Assembly (NCBI RefSeq): GCF_000337195.1 | Contig: NZ_AOID01000035.1 | Coordinates: 1 to 50,159, forward strand | DNA: 50,159 nucleotides | DNA from: Natrinema versiforme JCM 10478 | GTDB taxonomy: Archaea; Halobacteriota; Halobacteria; Halobacteriales; Natrialbaceae | Direction of reading: 5' to 3' | Shown here: in pieces, positions 26,323 to 36,176 of the stretch | Layout of the letters: each line of letters opens with the position of its first letter | Position numbering within the stretch: the stretch's first letter is position 1 | Translations under genes and position numbers: made by a program | Notes under the pieces: generated by a model | Told to the model about the DNA's origin: nothing | The model's input: the letters and a program-made list of their open reading frames with translations, nothing else | Databases searched by the model: none

Positions 26323-28530
26323 ATGACAAAAGACCTCGAACGAGACCTCGGACTGCCGTCGGTGATGGCGATCAGTATCGGTGCGATGATCGGGAGCGGG
26401 ATCTTCATCCTGCCGGCGTTAGCGATCAAAATCGCCGGCCCGGGCGTCGTCGTCGCGTACTTGCTCGCGGGGCTGCTCGTGGTTCCCGCCGCGTTGAGCA
26501 AGTCCGAAATGGCGACGGCGATGCCCGAAGCCGGCGGCACGTACATCTTCATCGAACGCGGGATGGGGCCGATACTGGGGACCGTCGCGGGCGTCGGCAC
26601 GTGGTTCTCACTCGCGTTCAAGGGCGCGCTGGCGCTCGTCGGCGGCGTTCCCTACCTCGTGCTCCTGTTCGATCTGCCGGTCAAACCCGTCGCGCTCACC
26701 CTCGCAGTGGTCCTCATCGCCGTCAACGTCTTCGGAGCCAAACAGACCGGCCAGTTGCAGGTCGCGATCGTCGTCGTCATGCTGGCCGCGCTGGCGTGGT
26801 TCGTCGGCGGCGGGGCGCCGGGAATCGACCCCGGCCAGTTCGACGGCTCGTTTGACGACGGCATCGGCGGCTTGCTCGCCGCCACCGGCCTCGTCTTCGT
26901 CTCCTACGCGGGCGTCACCAAGGTCGCGAGCGTCGCCGAGGAGATCGAAGACCCCGGCCGAAACATCCCGCTGGGCATCCTCGGCTCGCTGACGTTCACC
27001 ACGGTCCTGTACGTCCTCATCGTCGCGGTGATGGTCGGCATCTCGCCGCTCGAGTCCCTTGCAGATTCGGAGACGCCGATGGCGATCGCCGCCGAGGGGG
27101 CACTCGCCCAACCCGGCGTCATCGCCGTGGTGCTCGCGGCGATCCTCGCGCTCGTCAGCACTGCCAACGCCGGCATCCTCTCCTCGTCGCGGTACCCCTT
27201 CGCGATGAGCCGCGATAATCTCGCGCCGCCCCGTTTTGCGACCGTCAGCGATCGGTTCGGCACGCCGATCACCGCCATCACGCTCACCGGTGGCGTCATG
27301 CTCGTCCTGATCGCGTTCGTCCCTATTCTCGAGATCGCCAAACTCGCGAGCGCGTTCCAGATCCTCGTGTTCATCCTGATCAACGTGGCCCTGATCGCGT
27401 TCCGCCACGCCGACGTCGAGGAGTACGAGCCGAGCTTCGAGTCGCCGCTGTACCCGGCGATGCAGCTCTTCGGCATCGCGAGCGGCTTCGTCTTGCTCAC
27501 CCAGATGGGGACCGTCGCCCTCGCGGGCGCGGCCGTCATCACCGCGGGCAGCATCGGCTGGTACTGGGTCTACGCGCGTCCGCGGATCGACCGCGCCGGG
27601 ATCGCCGTCGACACGGTCCGCCGAACGACCGGCCGCTCGGCCGTCGACCGAACCGAAGACGCGCTCGAGTCGAATACCGCGAACGTCCTCGTCGCGCTGA
27701 CCGAAGGGACCGGCGAAGCCCGCGAGCGGCAACTGATCCGCATCGCCGCGGACGTCGCGCGCGAACGCGGCGGCGGGGTCACGGTCATCCAGTTCGACGA
27801 GGTGCCCGACCAGGTGTCGCTGGGCTACGCCTCCGAGACGCAGTCGCCGGCGGACCTCGAGTTCGAGGAACAGACCGGAGAGCTGTGCGAGGAGTTCGAT
27901 GTCCCGATCACCTACGGGGAAATCGTGAGCCACGACACGAAACACGCGATCGTCAACTTCGCGGCCCACGAGGGGGTCGACGCGCTGTTGATGGAGCGCC
28001 AGCCCGGCGGGCTCCGCCACCAGTTCATCGGGAGTCCGATCGAGTGGGTCCTCCATCGCGCCCCCTGTGACGTCGTTCTCGTCGAGGACCGCGACTTCGA
28101 TGCCGTCGGGGAGGTCACGGTACTCACCGATCGGAGCCCGTTCGATCCGTCGAAGGTCAGGATCGCCGACGCGCTCGCCACCGAGCTAGACGCGACGGTC
28201 CGGCTCGTGTACGCGATCGAGTCGTCGGCTTCGACCGATCTCAGACGGACGATCGAGGACTATCAGGACGAACTCGTCGACCTCTGTTCCGCGCCGGTCA
28301 CGACCGAAATCGTCGAGACTGACGGCTCGGTCGAGGGACTGATCACGGTCGCTCAGACCGCCGAGTTCCTCGTCATCGGCCGCGACGGCGGCCGGCTGCA
28401 GACCGTCCTCGGGAACGACCTCGCGGACCGGCTCATCGACGCGACCGAGTCGCCCGCACTCGGCGTGCACGCACACGACACCCACCGACCGGGGCTGCTC
28501 GGCCGGATCGTCGAACGGTTCGTCTTCTGA
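26323..28530 (+). CDS. APC-family amino-acid permease fused to two UspA domains
   Basis: A 735-residue fusion. Residues 1-430 are an APC permease of about 12 membrane helices, with the helix-1 signature 'SIGAMIGSGIFILPALAIKI' and 'MPEAGGTYIFIERGMG'. The C-terminal ~290 residues hold two universal-stress (UspA) domains. The first runs from 'NTANVLVALTEGTGEARE' to 'GSPIEWVLHRAPCDVVLVED', with a degenerate nucleotide loop; the second from 'GEVTVLTDRSPFDPSKVRIA' to 'ESPALGVHAHD'. Permeases with cytosolic UspA tails are common in haloarchaea, and the tail presumably senses nucleotide and gates transport. Substrate is unknown. ATG 26323 is chosen; the frame extends to 26272 without support. Confidence 0.88.
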   Translation: MTKDLERDLGLPSVMAISIGAMIGSGIFILPALAIKIAGPGVVVAYLLAGLLVVPAALSKSEMATAMPEAGGTYIFIERGMGPILGTVAGVGTWFSLAFKGALALVGGVPYLVLLFDLPVKPVALTLAVVLIAVNVFGAKQTGQLQVAIVVVMLAALAWFVGGGAPGIDPGQFDGSFDDGIGGLLAATGLVFVSYAGVTKVASVAEEIEDPGRNIPLGILGSLTFTTVLYVLIVAVMVGISPLESLADSETPMAIAAEGALAQPGVIAVVLAAILALVSTANAGILSSSRYPFAMSRDNLAPPRFATVSDRFGTPITAITLTGGVMLVLIAFVPILEIAKLASAFQILVFILINVALIAFRHADVEEYEPSFESPLYPAMQLFGIASGFVLLTQMGTVALAGAAVITAGSIGWYWVYARPRIDRAGIAVDTVRRTTGRSAVDRTEDALESNTANVLVALTEGTGEARERQLIRIAADVARERGGGVTVIQFDEVPDQVSLGYASETQSPADLEFEEQTGELCEEFDVPITYGEIVSHDTKHAIVNFAAHEGVDALLMERQPGGLRHQFIGSPIEWVLHRAPCDVVLVEDRDFDAVGEVTVLTDRSPFDPSKVRIADALATELDATVRLVYAIESSASTDLRRTIEDYQDELVDLCSAPVTTEIVETDGSVEGLITVAQTAEFLVIGRDGGRLQTVLGNDLADRLIDATESPALGVHAHDTHRPGLLGRIVERFVF

Positions 28531-28691
28531 CCGTAGTCGGTCGGTTCGGCTCGGGCCGGCTCCACTCGTTTCTGACGGCTCGAGTCGCTATCGAGCGCAG
28601 AGAGAGAGGGAGAAGAGGAGAACGAACGAGTGAGCGAGAGAACGACCGCTGCCGAGGTACGACGCCTGACTCGCGGCGAAAACGAGCCGAT

Positions 28692-29075
28692 TCAGGCGAT
28701 CTGGTCTTCGTACTCGTCGGCCGAGAGGAGCGCCTCGAGGTCGTCGAGGTCGTCGGCCTCGATCTCGAGCATCCAGCCCTCGCCGAAGGGATCCTCGTTG
28801 ACGAGTTCGGGGGCGTCGAACAGGTCGTCGTTGATCGCGACGACCTCGCCGCCGACGGGCGCGTAGAGATCGGAGACGGCCTTGATCGATTCGACGACGC
28901 CGAACTCCGCCTCTTGGGCGAGTTCGTCGCCCTCGTCGGGGGGTTCGACGAAGACCACGTCGCCGAGTTCGTCCTGTGCGAAGTCGGAGATACCCACGCG
29001 GACGACGCCGTCGGTCTCGAGTGCCCACTCGTGCGATTCCAGGTACCGTCTATCGTCGGGAACGTCGAAGCTCAT
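28692..29075 (-). CDS. gcvH: Glycine cleavage system H protein
   Basis: A 127-residue lipoyl carrier. '[20 protein letters not shown]' opens the hammerhead fold and the lipoylated lysine is K65 in '[20 protein letters not shown]'. '[13 protein letters not shown]' closes it. It shuttles the aminomethyl group between the P, T and L proteins. Its ATG overlaps the gcvT stop by 4 bp (ATGA), so the pair is coupled. The P-protein genes lie 11 kb away on the other strand. The 161 bp after its stop are purine-rich with no gene. Confidence 0.96.
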   Translation of the reverse strand: MSFDVPDDRRYLESHEWALETDGVVRVGISDFAQDELGDVVFVEPPDEGDELAQEAEFGVVESIKAVSDLYAPVGGEVVAINDDLFDAPELVNEDPFGEGWMLEIEADDLDDLEALLSADEYEDQIA

Positions 29076-30169
29076 TGTACTGTGTCGATGAAGGGTGTGG
29101 TTTCAACTCTTGCTTTTTTCGACTGGCCGCGGACGACGACCTGCAGGGTGGTCCCCGGCTCCGCGTACTCGACCGGCACGTAGCCGAGGCCGATCGGTTT
29201 CTCGAGGGTCGGGCTCATCGTGCCGCTGGTGACGGTGCCGATGACCCGGCTCTCGGTGGTCGTGATATCGTAGCCGTGGCGCGGCACCCCGCGGTCGATC
29301 AACTGGAAGCCGACGAGTCGCTCCTCGACGCCGCTTTCCTCGATCGCAGCCAGCGCGTCCCGGCCCACGAACTCGGTATCGAGGGCCACGGTGAAACCGA
29401 TACCGGCCTCGTAGGGCGTCCGTGGGTTCGACTCAGTATCGAACTCCTGGCCGGCGAGCAACAAGCCGGCCTCGATGCGGAGCGTGTCGCGAGCCCCGAG
29501 CCCGCAGGGCTGGCAGTCGATCGCCGTCCAGATCTCCTCGGCGGCCGCCCACGGGACGATCAGTTCGAAGCCGTCCTCGCCGGTGTAGCCCGTCCGAGCC
29601 GTCCAGCAGTCGACGTCCTCGATCGTCGCGTACTGGGCCTCGAACCGGTCGAGATCGGTGACCGATTCCTCGGCGACGCCCTCGAGCAGGTCGGCCGCGT
29701 TCGGTCCCTGCACGGCGAACATCGCGTACTCGTCGGTCCGGTTGTCGACGGTCGCCTCGAGGTCCCAGTCGTTGCGGTAGCTGAGCCACCGTTCGTGGGT
29801 CGCCTCGTCGGTGCCGGCGTTCGGGACGAAGAGGTAGATCGGATGGGACTCGTCGGGCAGCCGATAGACGACGGTGTCGTCGATGATGAGCCCGTCCTCG
29901 TCGGTGATGGCGGCGTACTGGGAGTCGCCGACCGCCAGCCGGGACACGTCGTTCGACGTCAGCCGTTGCATCAACGCCGTCGCGTCCGGGCCGGTGACGT
30001 GAATCTGACCCATATGTGAGACGTCGAAGACCCCGACATCCTCACGGACGGCCGCGTGCTCGGTCCGAATCGAATCGAACTCGACCGGCATGTCCCAGCC
30101 GCCAAACTCCGTAAACTTCGCCCCGCGATCGTCGTGTATCCCACGTAACGGCGGCGTCTGAAGCGGCAT
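29072..30169 (-). CDS. gcvT: Glycine cleavage system aminomethyltransferase (T protein)
   Basis: A 365-residue tetrahydrofolate-dependent enzyme of usual length. '[20 protein letters not shown]' and '[20 protein letters not shown]' are N-terminal GcvT motifs; '[12 protein letters not shown]' and '[14 protein letters not shown]' (catalytic Asp region and Arg) follow. '[20 protein letters not shown]' and 'IGLGYVP' mark the C-terminal beta-barrel. ATG 30169 is chosen because the family starts with 'LRGIHDD'; the open frame to 30430 adds an unlikely Arg-rich leader over the divergent promoter. A TATA-like CATTACTAC lies about 27 nt upstream. Confidence 0.95.
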   Translation of the reverse strand: MPLQTPPLRGIHDDRGAKFTEFGGWDMPVEFDSIRTEHAAVREDVGVFDVSHMGQIHVTGPDATALMQRLTSNDVSRLAVGDSQYAAITDEDGLIIDDTVVYRLPDESHPIYLFVPNAGTDEATHERWLSYRNDWDLEATVDNRTDEYAMFAVQGPNAADLLEGVAEESVTDLDRFEAQYATIEDVDCWTARTGYTGEDGFELIVPWAAAEEIWTAIDCQPCGLGARDTLRIEAGLLLAGQEFDTESNPRTPYEAGIGFTVALDTEFVGRDALAAIEESGVEERLVGFQLIDRGVPRHGYDITTTESRVIGTVTSGTMSPTLEKPIGLGYVPVEYAEPGTTLQVVVRGQSKKARVETTPFIDTVQ

Positions 30170-30405
30170 ATCCGGAACGTCATTCGCGGAGTAGTAATGT
30201 CTTTTCGTCGTTCGAGCACGCTCGGCCGTTCGAGGCGGGCGCTCGAGGCGGTGAAGGATGTGGAGTCGGTGAGGGAAGGAACCAACGGCCGTCGTCGAAA
30301 CCGATCGCCCGCAGGCGGCGTAACTGATTCCAATTACAACGCGAGAAGCTACCGTCTCCGGTTGCCGAAAACATATGGCTGAAAATAACGTAGCCGGGAA
30401 ACAGT

Positions 30406-31887
30406 ATGAGTGCCCCGACGCTCGAGCCACAGGCCGACTGGAACCAGTTGTACATCGACGGCGAGTGGCGCGAGGCCACCGGCGGCGAAACCATCCCGGT
30501 CGAGAACCCGGCGAAACAGGAAGTGTTTACCGACGTACCCGCCGGGACCGAGGCGGACGTCGACGCCGCCTACGAGGCGGCCGAGGCCGCACAGTCGGAC
30601 TGGGCGGCAACGCCTCGAGAAGAGCGAAACGAGATCGTCCAGAATCTGCTCGAGGAACTCAACGCGAACTTCGAAGAGATTGCCGGCCTGCTCGCGACCG
30701 AGGCGGGCACCCCCGGCTACCGCGCGATGGGCGAGTTCGCCACCGCGACCGGCGACGTGGAGATGGCACTGGAGTTAGAACCGCCGGAAGAGGAGGTCCG
30801 GCCGTCCTCGTCGATCGACGACAAGGACAACCACATCGTCCACGAACCGGTCGGCGTCGTCGGCGTCATCTCGCCGTGGAACTTCCCGCTGCATCTCTCC
30901 CTGCGAGCGCTCGCACCCGCGATCGCGCTGGGCAACACCGTCGTCTTGAAGCCGGCGACGGACACGCCGATCACCGGCGGGCTGCTCATCGCGACGCTCT
31001 GTGAGGCTGCGGGCGTCCCCGACGGCGTCGTCAACGTCGTCACCGGCCGCGGCTCGGCCATCGGCGACCGGATCGCCGGCCACCCGATCCCGCGGGTCGT
31101 CTCCTTTACCGGCTCGACGCCCGTCGGCAAGGGCGTCGCCGAGACGGCCGGCAAGAACCTCGCGCTGCCCGCCCTCGAGCTGGGGGGCAACGCGCCCTTT
31201 ATCGTCACCGACGAGGCAGACCTCGAGCGGGCCGCCCGCGCCGGCGCGTTCGGCACCTTCTTCCATCAGGGGCAAGTCTGTATCTCGATCAACCGCCATC
31301 TGGTCCACGAGGACCTCTACGACGAGTACGTCGACCTGCTCGTCGATCACGCCGAGTCGCTCGTCATCGGCGACCCCTCCGAAAACGAGGATGTCACCTT
31401 CGGGCCGGTCCAGAACGAAACCCAGCGCGACGATCTGGTCGAGTTCATCGAGGGCTCGCTCGAGGACGGCGCGACCCTCGAGACCGGCGGCGAAGCCGAC
31501 GGCCTCTTCGTCGAGCCGACGGTCCTCTCGGACGTGACCAACGACATGCCGACGGCCTGTAACGAACACTTCGGCCCCGTGGCACCCGTAATCCCGTTCT
31601 CGGACGACGACGAGGCCATCGAGTTGGCAAACGACACTGAGTACGGCCTCTCGGCGGCGGTCTTCTGCGAGGACGAGGAGCGCGCTCGATCCCTCGCCGA
31701 CCGCGTCGAGGCGGGTATGGTCCACATCAACGACCAGCCGATCAACGAGGACCACAACGCGCCCTTCGGCGGCGTCAAACAGTCCGGCCTCGGCCGGTAT
31801 CACGGCGAGTGGATCACTCGAGAACTCACCGAGCCCAAGTGGATCTCCGTGCAGGGAGAAGAGCGCGATTACTTCATTTTCGAGTGA
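30406..31887 (+). CDS. NAD(P)-dependent aldehyde dehydrogenase
   Basis: A 493-residue member of the aldehyde dehydrogenase superfamily. The Asn of 'ISPWNFPLHLSLRALAPAIA' is N159, the general base E258 is in 'LELGGNAPF', and the catalytic cysteine is C292 in 'FFHQGQVCISINR'. 'VVSFTGSTPVGKGVAE' binds NAD(P). 'NEHFGPVAPVIPFSDDDEA' and the final 'FGGVKQSGLGRYHGEW' are standard. The substrate cannot be deduced; members of this subgroup act on benzaldehyde-like or succinate-semialdehyde-type compounds. ACATATGG (30371-30378) about 30 nt upstream is the likely TATA box. It diverges from gcvT. Confidence 0.92.
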   Translation: MSAPTLEPQADWNQLYIDGEWREATGGETIPVENPAKQEVFTDVPAGTEADVDAAYEAAEAAQSDWAATPREERNEIVQNLLEELNANFEEIAGLLATEAGTPGYRAMGEFATATGDVEMALELEPPEEEVRPSSSIDDKDNHIVHEPVGVVGVISPWNFPLHLSLRALAPAIALGNTVVLKPATDTPITGGLLIATLCEAAGVPDGVVNVVTGRGSAIGDRIAGHPIPRVVSFTGSTPVGKGVAETAGKNLALPALELGGNAPFIVTDEADLERAARAGAFGTFFHQGQVCISINRHLVHEDLYDEYVDLLVDHAESLVIGDPSENEDVTFGPVQNETQRDDLVEFIEGSLEDGATLETGGEADGLFVEPTVLSDVTNDMPTACNEHFGPVAPVIPFSDDDEAIELANDTEYGLSAAVFCEDEERARSLADRVEAGMVHINDQPINEDHNAPFGGVKQSGLGRYHGEWITRELTEPKWISVQGEERDYFIFE

Positions 31888-31920
31888 TGCGGTGAGCGGC
31901 CGGCTGCGCCGCCGTCAGCG

Positions 31921-33558
31921 CTACCGTCCCCGTTCCTCGAGTCCCAACGTGTACTCGCCGCTACCGGCAGTCGCGTAGACGTAGAACCGGAACGTCTCGT
32001 CACCCTCGAGCGAGAGCGTCATCGATTCGATCGCATCCGTTCCCGTCAACGACTCGTCGTAGCTCCACTGGTCCGGTTTGCTGCCGTCGGTGGTCACGTA
32101 GAGGTCGACGTCGCCGTCGGCGGGCCCGTCGATCGAGATCGTGATCGCGCAGGGATCCGTGGTGTTCAACCCGTAGCTGTACCGATCGCTCTCGCCCCAC
32201 CAGCCGCTGCCGTCGAGGGTGCCGCTCGCGCTCGCGGTGACGGTCTCGTCGCCGCACTCGCCGCCGGACTCGTCTTCGCTTGCGCCGTCGCTGTCGTCCG
32301 AAAACGGATTGGTTTCGACCGCTGCGGCCGCGTCGACGCGGCCGTGACCCTGTTCGTTCTCGTTGAGGCCGACATCGGTCGCGGTCGCCCGCAGGTGCTC
32401 GCGGAGTTCCGCCCGCGAGAGGTCGGGATGGGCCGAGAGCGCGAGGCCCGCCACGCCCGAGACCACCGGCGCTGCCATCGACGTCCCCGACATCCGTGCG
32501 TAGTCGTTCCCGGTCACGCTCGAGACGAGCCGGGTGCCGGGCGCGGCGAGTTCGACCGCCGAACCGGTGTTCGAAAAAGAGGCGATCGAATCGCCGTCCT
32601 CGAGCGCGGCGACGGCGACGACGGTGTCCTCCGCCGCGGGCGAGAAGACGCGGTCACTGCCGTCGTTACCGGCCGCACCGACAAGGAAGACGCCGCGGTC
32701 GGCCGCGTACTCGCAGGCCGCGGTCAGCGTGTCGTATGCGCCGTCGACGCCCAGCGAGAGGTTGACGATGTCGGCTCCGGCGTCAGCAGACCACTGAATC
32801 GCGTCGGCGATGTCCGAGAGCGATCCCACGCCGTTCTCGTCGAGCGCGCGGGCCGAGAGCAGCGAGCAGTCGCTGATGCCCGCGTGGCCGGTGCCATCGT
32901 CGGTCCCGCCCGCAGCGACGCCGCCGACGTGGGTGCCGTGGTCCGCTCCCTGGGCCGGGTACGGATCGCCGTCGCCGTCGATGAAGTCCTCGCCGACTCG
33001 GTCGTCGACGCACGCCTCGAGCGCGGGGTGGTCGTACTGAATCCCCTGATCGACGACGGAGATGACCACGTCGTCGCTGCCGCGGGTGGTCTCCCAGGCA
33101 GTCTCGCAGCCGATCTGCTGGGGGGCGTGTTGGCGGCCGTAGTAGGGATCGTCGGGCTCGAGGAGCGACTCGACGGTCGCGTTCGGCTCCGCGTACTCGA
33201 CGGCCGGCGAGTCGGTGATCGCGTCGATGAACGCCTCGCGAGCGTGCTCGGGTGCGTCCGTCGGGAACTCCACGACGGCGTAGCGAATCGTCTCGTTCGT
33301 GTGCACGACATCAGCGTTGCCCGGAACGGCGGTGCGGGCCTCCGCCGCCACGTCCGTCGCCGACGGGGAGACGCCGACCAGGATTTCGTCTTTCTTCGGC
33401 CCCGGATCGCGGCCGGGCGTCGCACTCGCGACGCCGCTCGAGCCGAGCAGGCCGCCGACGGCGATCGAGCCAGCGCCGGTCAGAATCGTTCGGCGGTCGT
33501 AGGTTCGGTCGGGGGTGTCATCGGGGGGACCGTTCTGTCTCATAGGGACGACAGTCAT
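31921..33558 (-). CDS. Tat-exported subtilisin-like serine protease (halolysin type)
   Basis: A 545-residue secreted protease. The N-terminus has a Tat signal ('YDRRTILTGAGSIAVGGLLG'), then a propeptide inhibitor-like domain (residues ~58-130). The S8 catalytic domain has D170 ('SVVDQGIQYDHP'), H207 ('DHGTHVGG'), oxyanion N298 ('GAAGNDG') and nucleophile S360 ('MSGTSMAAPVVSG'). An acidic linker leads to a C-terminal PPC-like beta domain ('VDLYVTTDG', 'FRFYVYATAGSGEYTLGL'), which is usually removed. It likely degrades extracellular protein. Both ATG 33558 and ATG 33543 are possible; a CGATAAGAG box near 33582-33590 favours 33558 with a leaderless mRNA. Confidence 0.94.
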   Translation of the reverse strand: MTVVPMRQNGPPDDTPDRTYDRRTILTGAGSIAVGGLLGSSGVASATPGRDPGPKKDEILVGVSPSATDVAAEARTAVPGNADVVHTNETIRYAVVEFPTDAPEHAREAFIDAITDSPAVEYAEPNATVESLLEPDDPYYGRQHAPQQIGCETAWETTRGSDDVVISVVDQGIQYDHPALEACVDDRVGEDFIDGDGDPYPAQGADHGTHVGGVAAGGTDDGTGHAGISDCSLLSARALDENGVGSLSDIADAIQWSADAGADIVNLSLGVDGAYDTLTAACEYAADRGVFLVGAAGNDGSDRVFSPAAEDTVVAVAALEDGDSIASFSNTGSAVELAAPGTRLVSSVTGNDYARMSGTSMAAPVVSGVAGLALSAHPDLSRAELREHLRATATDVGLNENEQGHGRVDAAAAVETNPFSDDSDGASEDESGGECGDETVTASASGTLDGSGWWGESDRYSYGLNTTDPCAITISIDGPADGDVDLYVTTDGSKPDQWSYDESLTGTDAIESMTLSLEGDETFRFYVYATAGSGEYTLGLEERGR

Positions 33559-33816
33559 CTGGACCTGAAATTAGTAAACTCTTATCGAACTCAGAATTGT
33601 TTCATTGGACAAATATCGACTTGATCTAGTTAGAATCGAAGAAGAACCGCACTTATACTGAGGACATGTGGAGGGCGGTGCTGAAAGGGCGATACGAGCG
33701 CCGAGAAACCGCCGCGGCGTTTTCGGGTCGCTGACCGGAACCGGGATTGGCTCGGCGCGGCTCGCCCACCGTCGCGTTTCGTCACATCTATCTCGCGGCC
33801 ACGGGAATTCCGTGGT

Positions 33817-34287
33817 ATGTTCGACCGCGTTCGCGCCCGTCTCGCCCAGTCAGGCGATCCACAGCACGACGCCGAGCCGGCGGTGGGCCTGTTCGTCGAC
33901 GGGCCGAACGTCTTCCGCGACGAGTTCAACGTCGACCTCGACGATCTCCGCGACGCGGCCCGCGAACTCGGACGGGTCGGCGTCATCCGCGTCTACCTCG
34001 ACGAACACGCCACGCCCGGCCTGATACAGGCCGCCGAGGCCCGCGGCTTCGAGGTGATCGTCACCAGCGGCGACGTCGACGTGAAACTCGCCGTCGACGC
34101 GACCGCGCTGGCCGGCGACGGTACCGTCGACCGGCTCGCGATCGCCTCGCGGGATACCGACTTCAAGCCCGTCCTCGAGTACGCGGGCACCGTCGGCGTG
34201 GAAACGATCGCGATCGCGCCGGGGTCACACGGCCGCTCGGACGCGCTGCAGAACGCGGCCGACGACGCGATCACGCTCGAGCCGTGA
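33817..34287 (+). CDS. NYN-domain (LabA/DUF88-like) putative RNase
   Basis: The 156-residue protein is a single NYN domain of the PIN-like nuclease fold. Conserved acidic residues are visible: D28 in 'GLFVDGPNVF', D86/D88/D94 in 'SGDVDVKLAVDA', and D113/D115 in 'ASRDTDFKPV'. These would bind a metal ion for RNA cleavage. The target RNA is unknown. It is divergent from the protease gene and convergent with the small gene behind NhaC. No antitoxin-like partner is adjacent, so a toxin-antitoxin role is not supported. Confidence 0.87.
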   Translation: MFDRVRARLAQSGDPQHDAEPAVGLFVDGPNVFRDEFNVDLDDLRDAARELGRVGVIRVYLDEHATPGLIQAAEARGFEVIVTSGDVDVKLAVDATALAGDGTVDRLAIASRDTDFKPVLEYAGTVGVETIAIAPGSHGRSDALQNAADDAITLEP

Positions 34288-34335
34288 GCCGGCCCTGAAT
34301 CGCTGAAAACGAGGGATATCCGATTCGACGGAGCG

Positions 34336-34608
34336 CTACCTGTCGTAAGAGCTCTCGCCGACGACCTCGACGAACTCGCCGCGACCGCTGGCGGCGGCCT
34401 CGTCGAACTCCGTGACGCGGACTCGAACCTGCTTCTCGATGCAGTCCGGCCCGGCACCCTCGACGATCAGTTCGGTATCGCCGATATAGGCCCGGCCCGA
34501 CGTGCCGTTCGATTCCGCGATGAAGACGTCGACCTCGCTGCCCTGCTCGAGGGCGGGCCGGGACGTGCGGAAGCGCCAGCCCTTGAAGTACTTGCCGAGG
34601 AGGCTCAT
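34336..34608 (-). CDS. Small conserved haloarchaeal protein coupled to NhaC (TRAM/OB-like)
   Basis: The 90-residue protein begins 'MSLLGKYFKGWRFRTSRPAL' and has a beta-rich core, 'VDVFIAESNGTSGRAYIGDT', 'ELIVEGAGPDCIEKQVRVRV' and 'TEFDEAAASGRGEFVEV'. The pattern of short strands with a G-x-A-x-I-G-D-T turn and E-K-Q-V-R-V-R-V-T resembles a TRAM/OB-like barrel, as in small haloarchaeal RNA-binding proteins. Family name is uncertain (possibly DUF7513). Its ATG overlaps the NhaC stop by 4 bp, so it is translated with the antiporter; a functional link is possible but not shown. Confidence 0.7.
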   Translation of the reverse strand: MSLLGKYFKGWRFRTSRPALEQGSEVDVFIAESNGTSGRAYIGDTELIVEGAGPDCIEKQVRVRVTEFDEAAASGRGEFVEVVGESSYDR

Positions 34609-36176
34609 ACGCGAGCCACCTCCTCGGTTTCGCGGTCGGTCACGTACTCGCGGCCGAAGCCGGTCAGCGCGGCGATGATAAAGACGGCAACCAACAGCCA
34701 GCCCTGAAAGACGTACGGGACGACGTCGATCGGCGTGACGATCATCGACTGCTCGAACCACTCGTAGTCGCCGGGCAGTTGCTGCATCGCGCCGTAGGCG
34801 GCGAGGACCCCGCCCGACCACGGGAAGATGTAGCCCATGGCGGCGGTCTGGCCGTCCAAGATGTTCGCCCGGCGGTAGCCGTTCAGGTTGAACCGCTCGC
34901 CGATCTTCGAGATGTAGGGGCCGATCGCGACCTCGGCGGCGGTGTTGATCGTGATGATCGCGTTGATCAGCGCCGCGGTGCCGACCATCGTGAGTTCGGC
35001 GTTGCGCACGTTCGTCGCGAGGTTCTCGATGGACCACTCGAGCAGCACCTCGAAGGCCCCGCCGCGGATCATGATCTGGGCCGCACCGATGATCAGGAGG
35101 ACGAGGATCGAGAGTTCGAGGAATCCAGCCACGCCGCTCATCAGACTCCCGGTGACACCGACCGCGTCGGCGTCCTCGACGATCGTGAGGATCGGCAGGG
35201 ACTCGAGCGGTTGAGCCAGCGGCGCGTCCTCGGGCGCGTTGAACATGACGATATCGCCGAGACTCGCCAGGCCGAAGACGAGGTTGAAGACGATCGCGAT
35301 GACGATCCCCCACGAGATCGCCTCGACGATGTGGCGACCGGCGACGGCCGCGCCGATCACGGCCAGCATCGAGATCACGTGGACGAGGCCGATAGCCTCG
35401 CTACTCTCGAGGAAGATCGCTTGGGCCTCTGCACCGACTTCGAGGCCGCCCATCATCCCGCCGGCGACGACGTAGCCGACGAAGGCGATGACGGCGGCGA
35501 CGATGACGTACTTGAACCGGGAGGCGACGACGCCCCCGATGTCGGCGTCCTGCGTGACGGCGCTGACGATCGTCGTGTCGCTGACGGGCGCGAGGTTGTC
35601 GCCGAAGATCGCTCCCGAGAGGATCGCTCCGAACAGCAAGACGGGGTTCGCGCCGAGCAAGACGCCGGCCGGGAAGAACAGGCCGACGAATGCGACGCTC
35701 GAGCCATACCCCGTCCCGATTCCGGTCGTGAAGACGGCGGCGAGGATGAACGTGATCGCTGGGAACAGCGCTGCACCGACGCCGGCGGCGTCGGCCAGCC
35801 AGACGAGGCCGCCGACGAAGCCGCCGTCCTGCAGGAGCTGGGCGAACATGCCGGCCCAGATCCACGCCACGATCGCCGTCACCGCGACGGGCTGGGTCAT
35901 CCCCTCGAAGATCGTGTTGGCGTAGTCCTTCCAGTCACCCCGGGCGAAGAACATCCCGACAATGAGTCCGACCAGGATACCCACGATGAGGCCCCCGGTA
36001 TCGCCGATCCGCCAGAGGGCGGTCTGGACGATGGCCCAGACGATGAAGAAGGCGATCGGGAACGCGCTCATCCCGCGGCCGCCGTAGAACTCGACGGTCG
36101 GCCCGCCCTCGGTTTCGCCGCCGATGAACTGGTCGGCCGCCCCCTCGTCGGACGGCGACTCTCCGTTCGCACTCAT
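34605..36176 (-). CDS. nhaC: NhaC-family Na+/H+ antiporter
   Basis: A 523-residue membrane protein with about 11-12 helices. 'GTGYGSSVAFVGLFFPAGVL' and 'GAILSGAIFGDNLAPVSDTT' are the characteristic NhaC region, and the N-terminus has a short acidic cytosolic extension. It exports Na+ in exchange for protons, or a related exchange (some members exchange malate and lactate). Upstream is AT-rich: a TATA-like TTATTATG near 36219-36228 gives a 5' leader of about 20-30 nt. In that leader a 5-codon frame (ATG 36190) ends at a TGA overlapping the ATG at 36176. The last 4 bp overlap the small partner gene. Confidence 0.9.
   Translation of the reverse strand: MSANGESPSDEGAADQFIGGETEGGPTVEFYGGRGMSAFPIAFFIVWAIVQTALWRIGDTGGLIVGILVGLIVGMFFARGDWKDYANTIFEGMTQPVAVTAIVAWIWAGMFAQLLQDGGFVGGLVWLADAAGVGAALFPAITFILAAVFTTGIGTGYGSSVAFVGLFFPAGVLLGANPVLLFGAILSGAIFGDNLAPVSDTTIVSAVTQDADIGGVVASRFKYVIVAAVIAFVGYVVAGGMMGGLEVGAEAQAIFLESSEAIGLVHVISMLAVIGAAVAGRHIVEAISWGIVIAIVFNLVFGLASLGDIVMFNAPEDAPLAQPLESLPILTIVEDADAVGVTGSLMSGVAGFLELSILVLLIIGAAQIMIRGGAFEVLLEWSIENLATNVRNAELTMVGTAALINAIITINTAAEVAIGPYISKIGERFNLNGYRRANILDGQTAAMGYIFPWSGGVLAAYGAMQQLPGDYEWFEQSMIVTPIDVVPYVFQGWLLVAVFIIAALTGFGREYVTDRETEEVARV

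Noticed and set aside
33817-34287. NYN nuclease as half of a toxin-antitoxin pair
   Set aside because: Neither neighbour encodes an antitoxin-like protein, and both are on the other strand.
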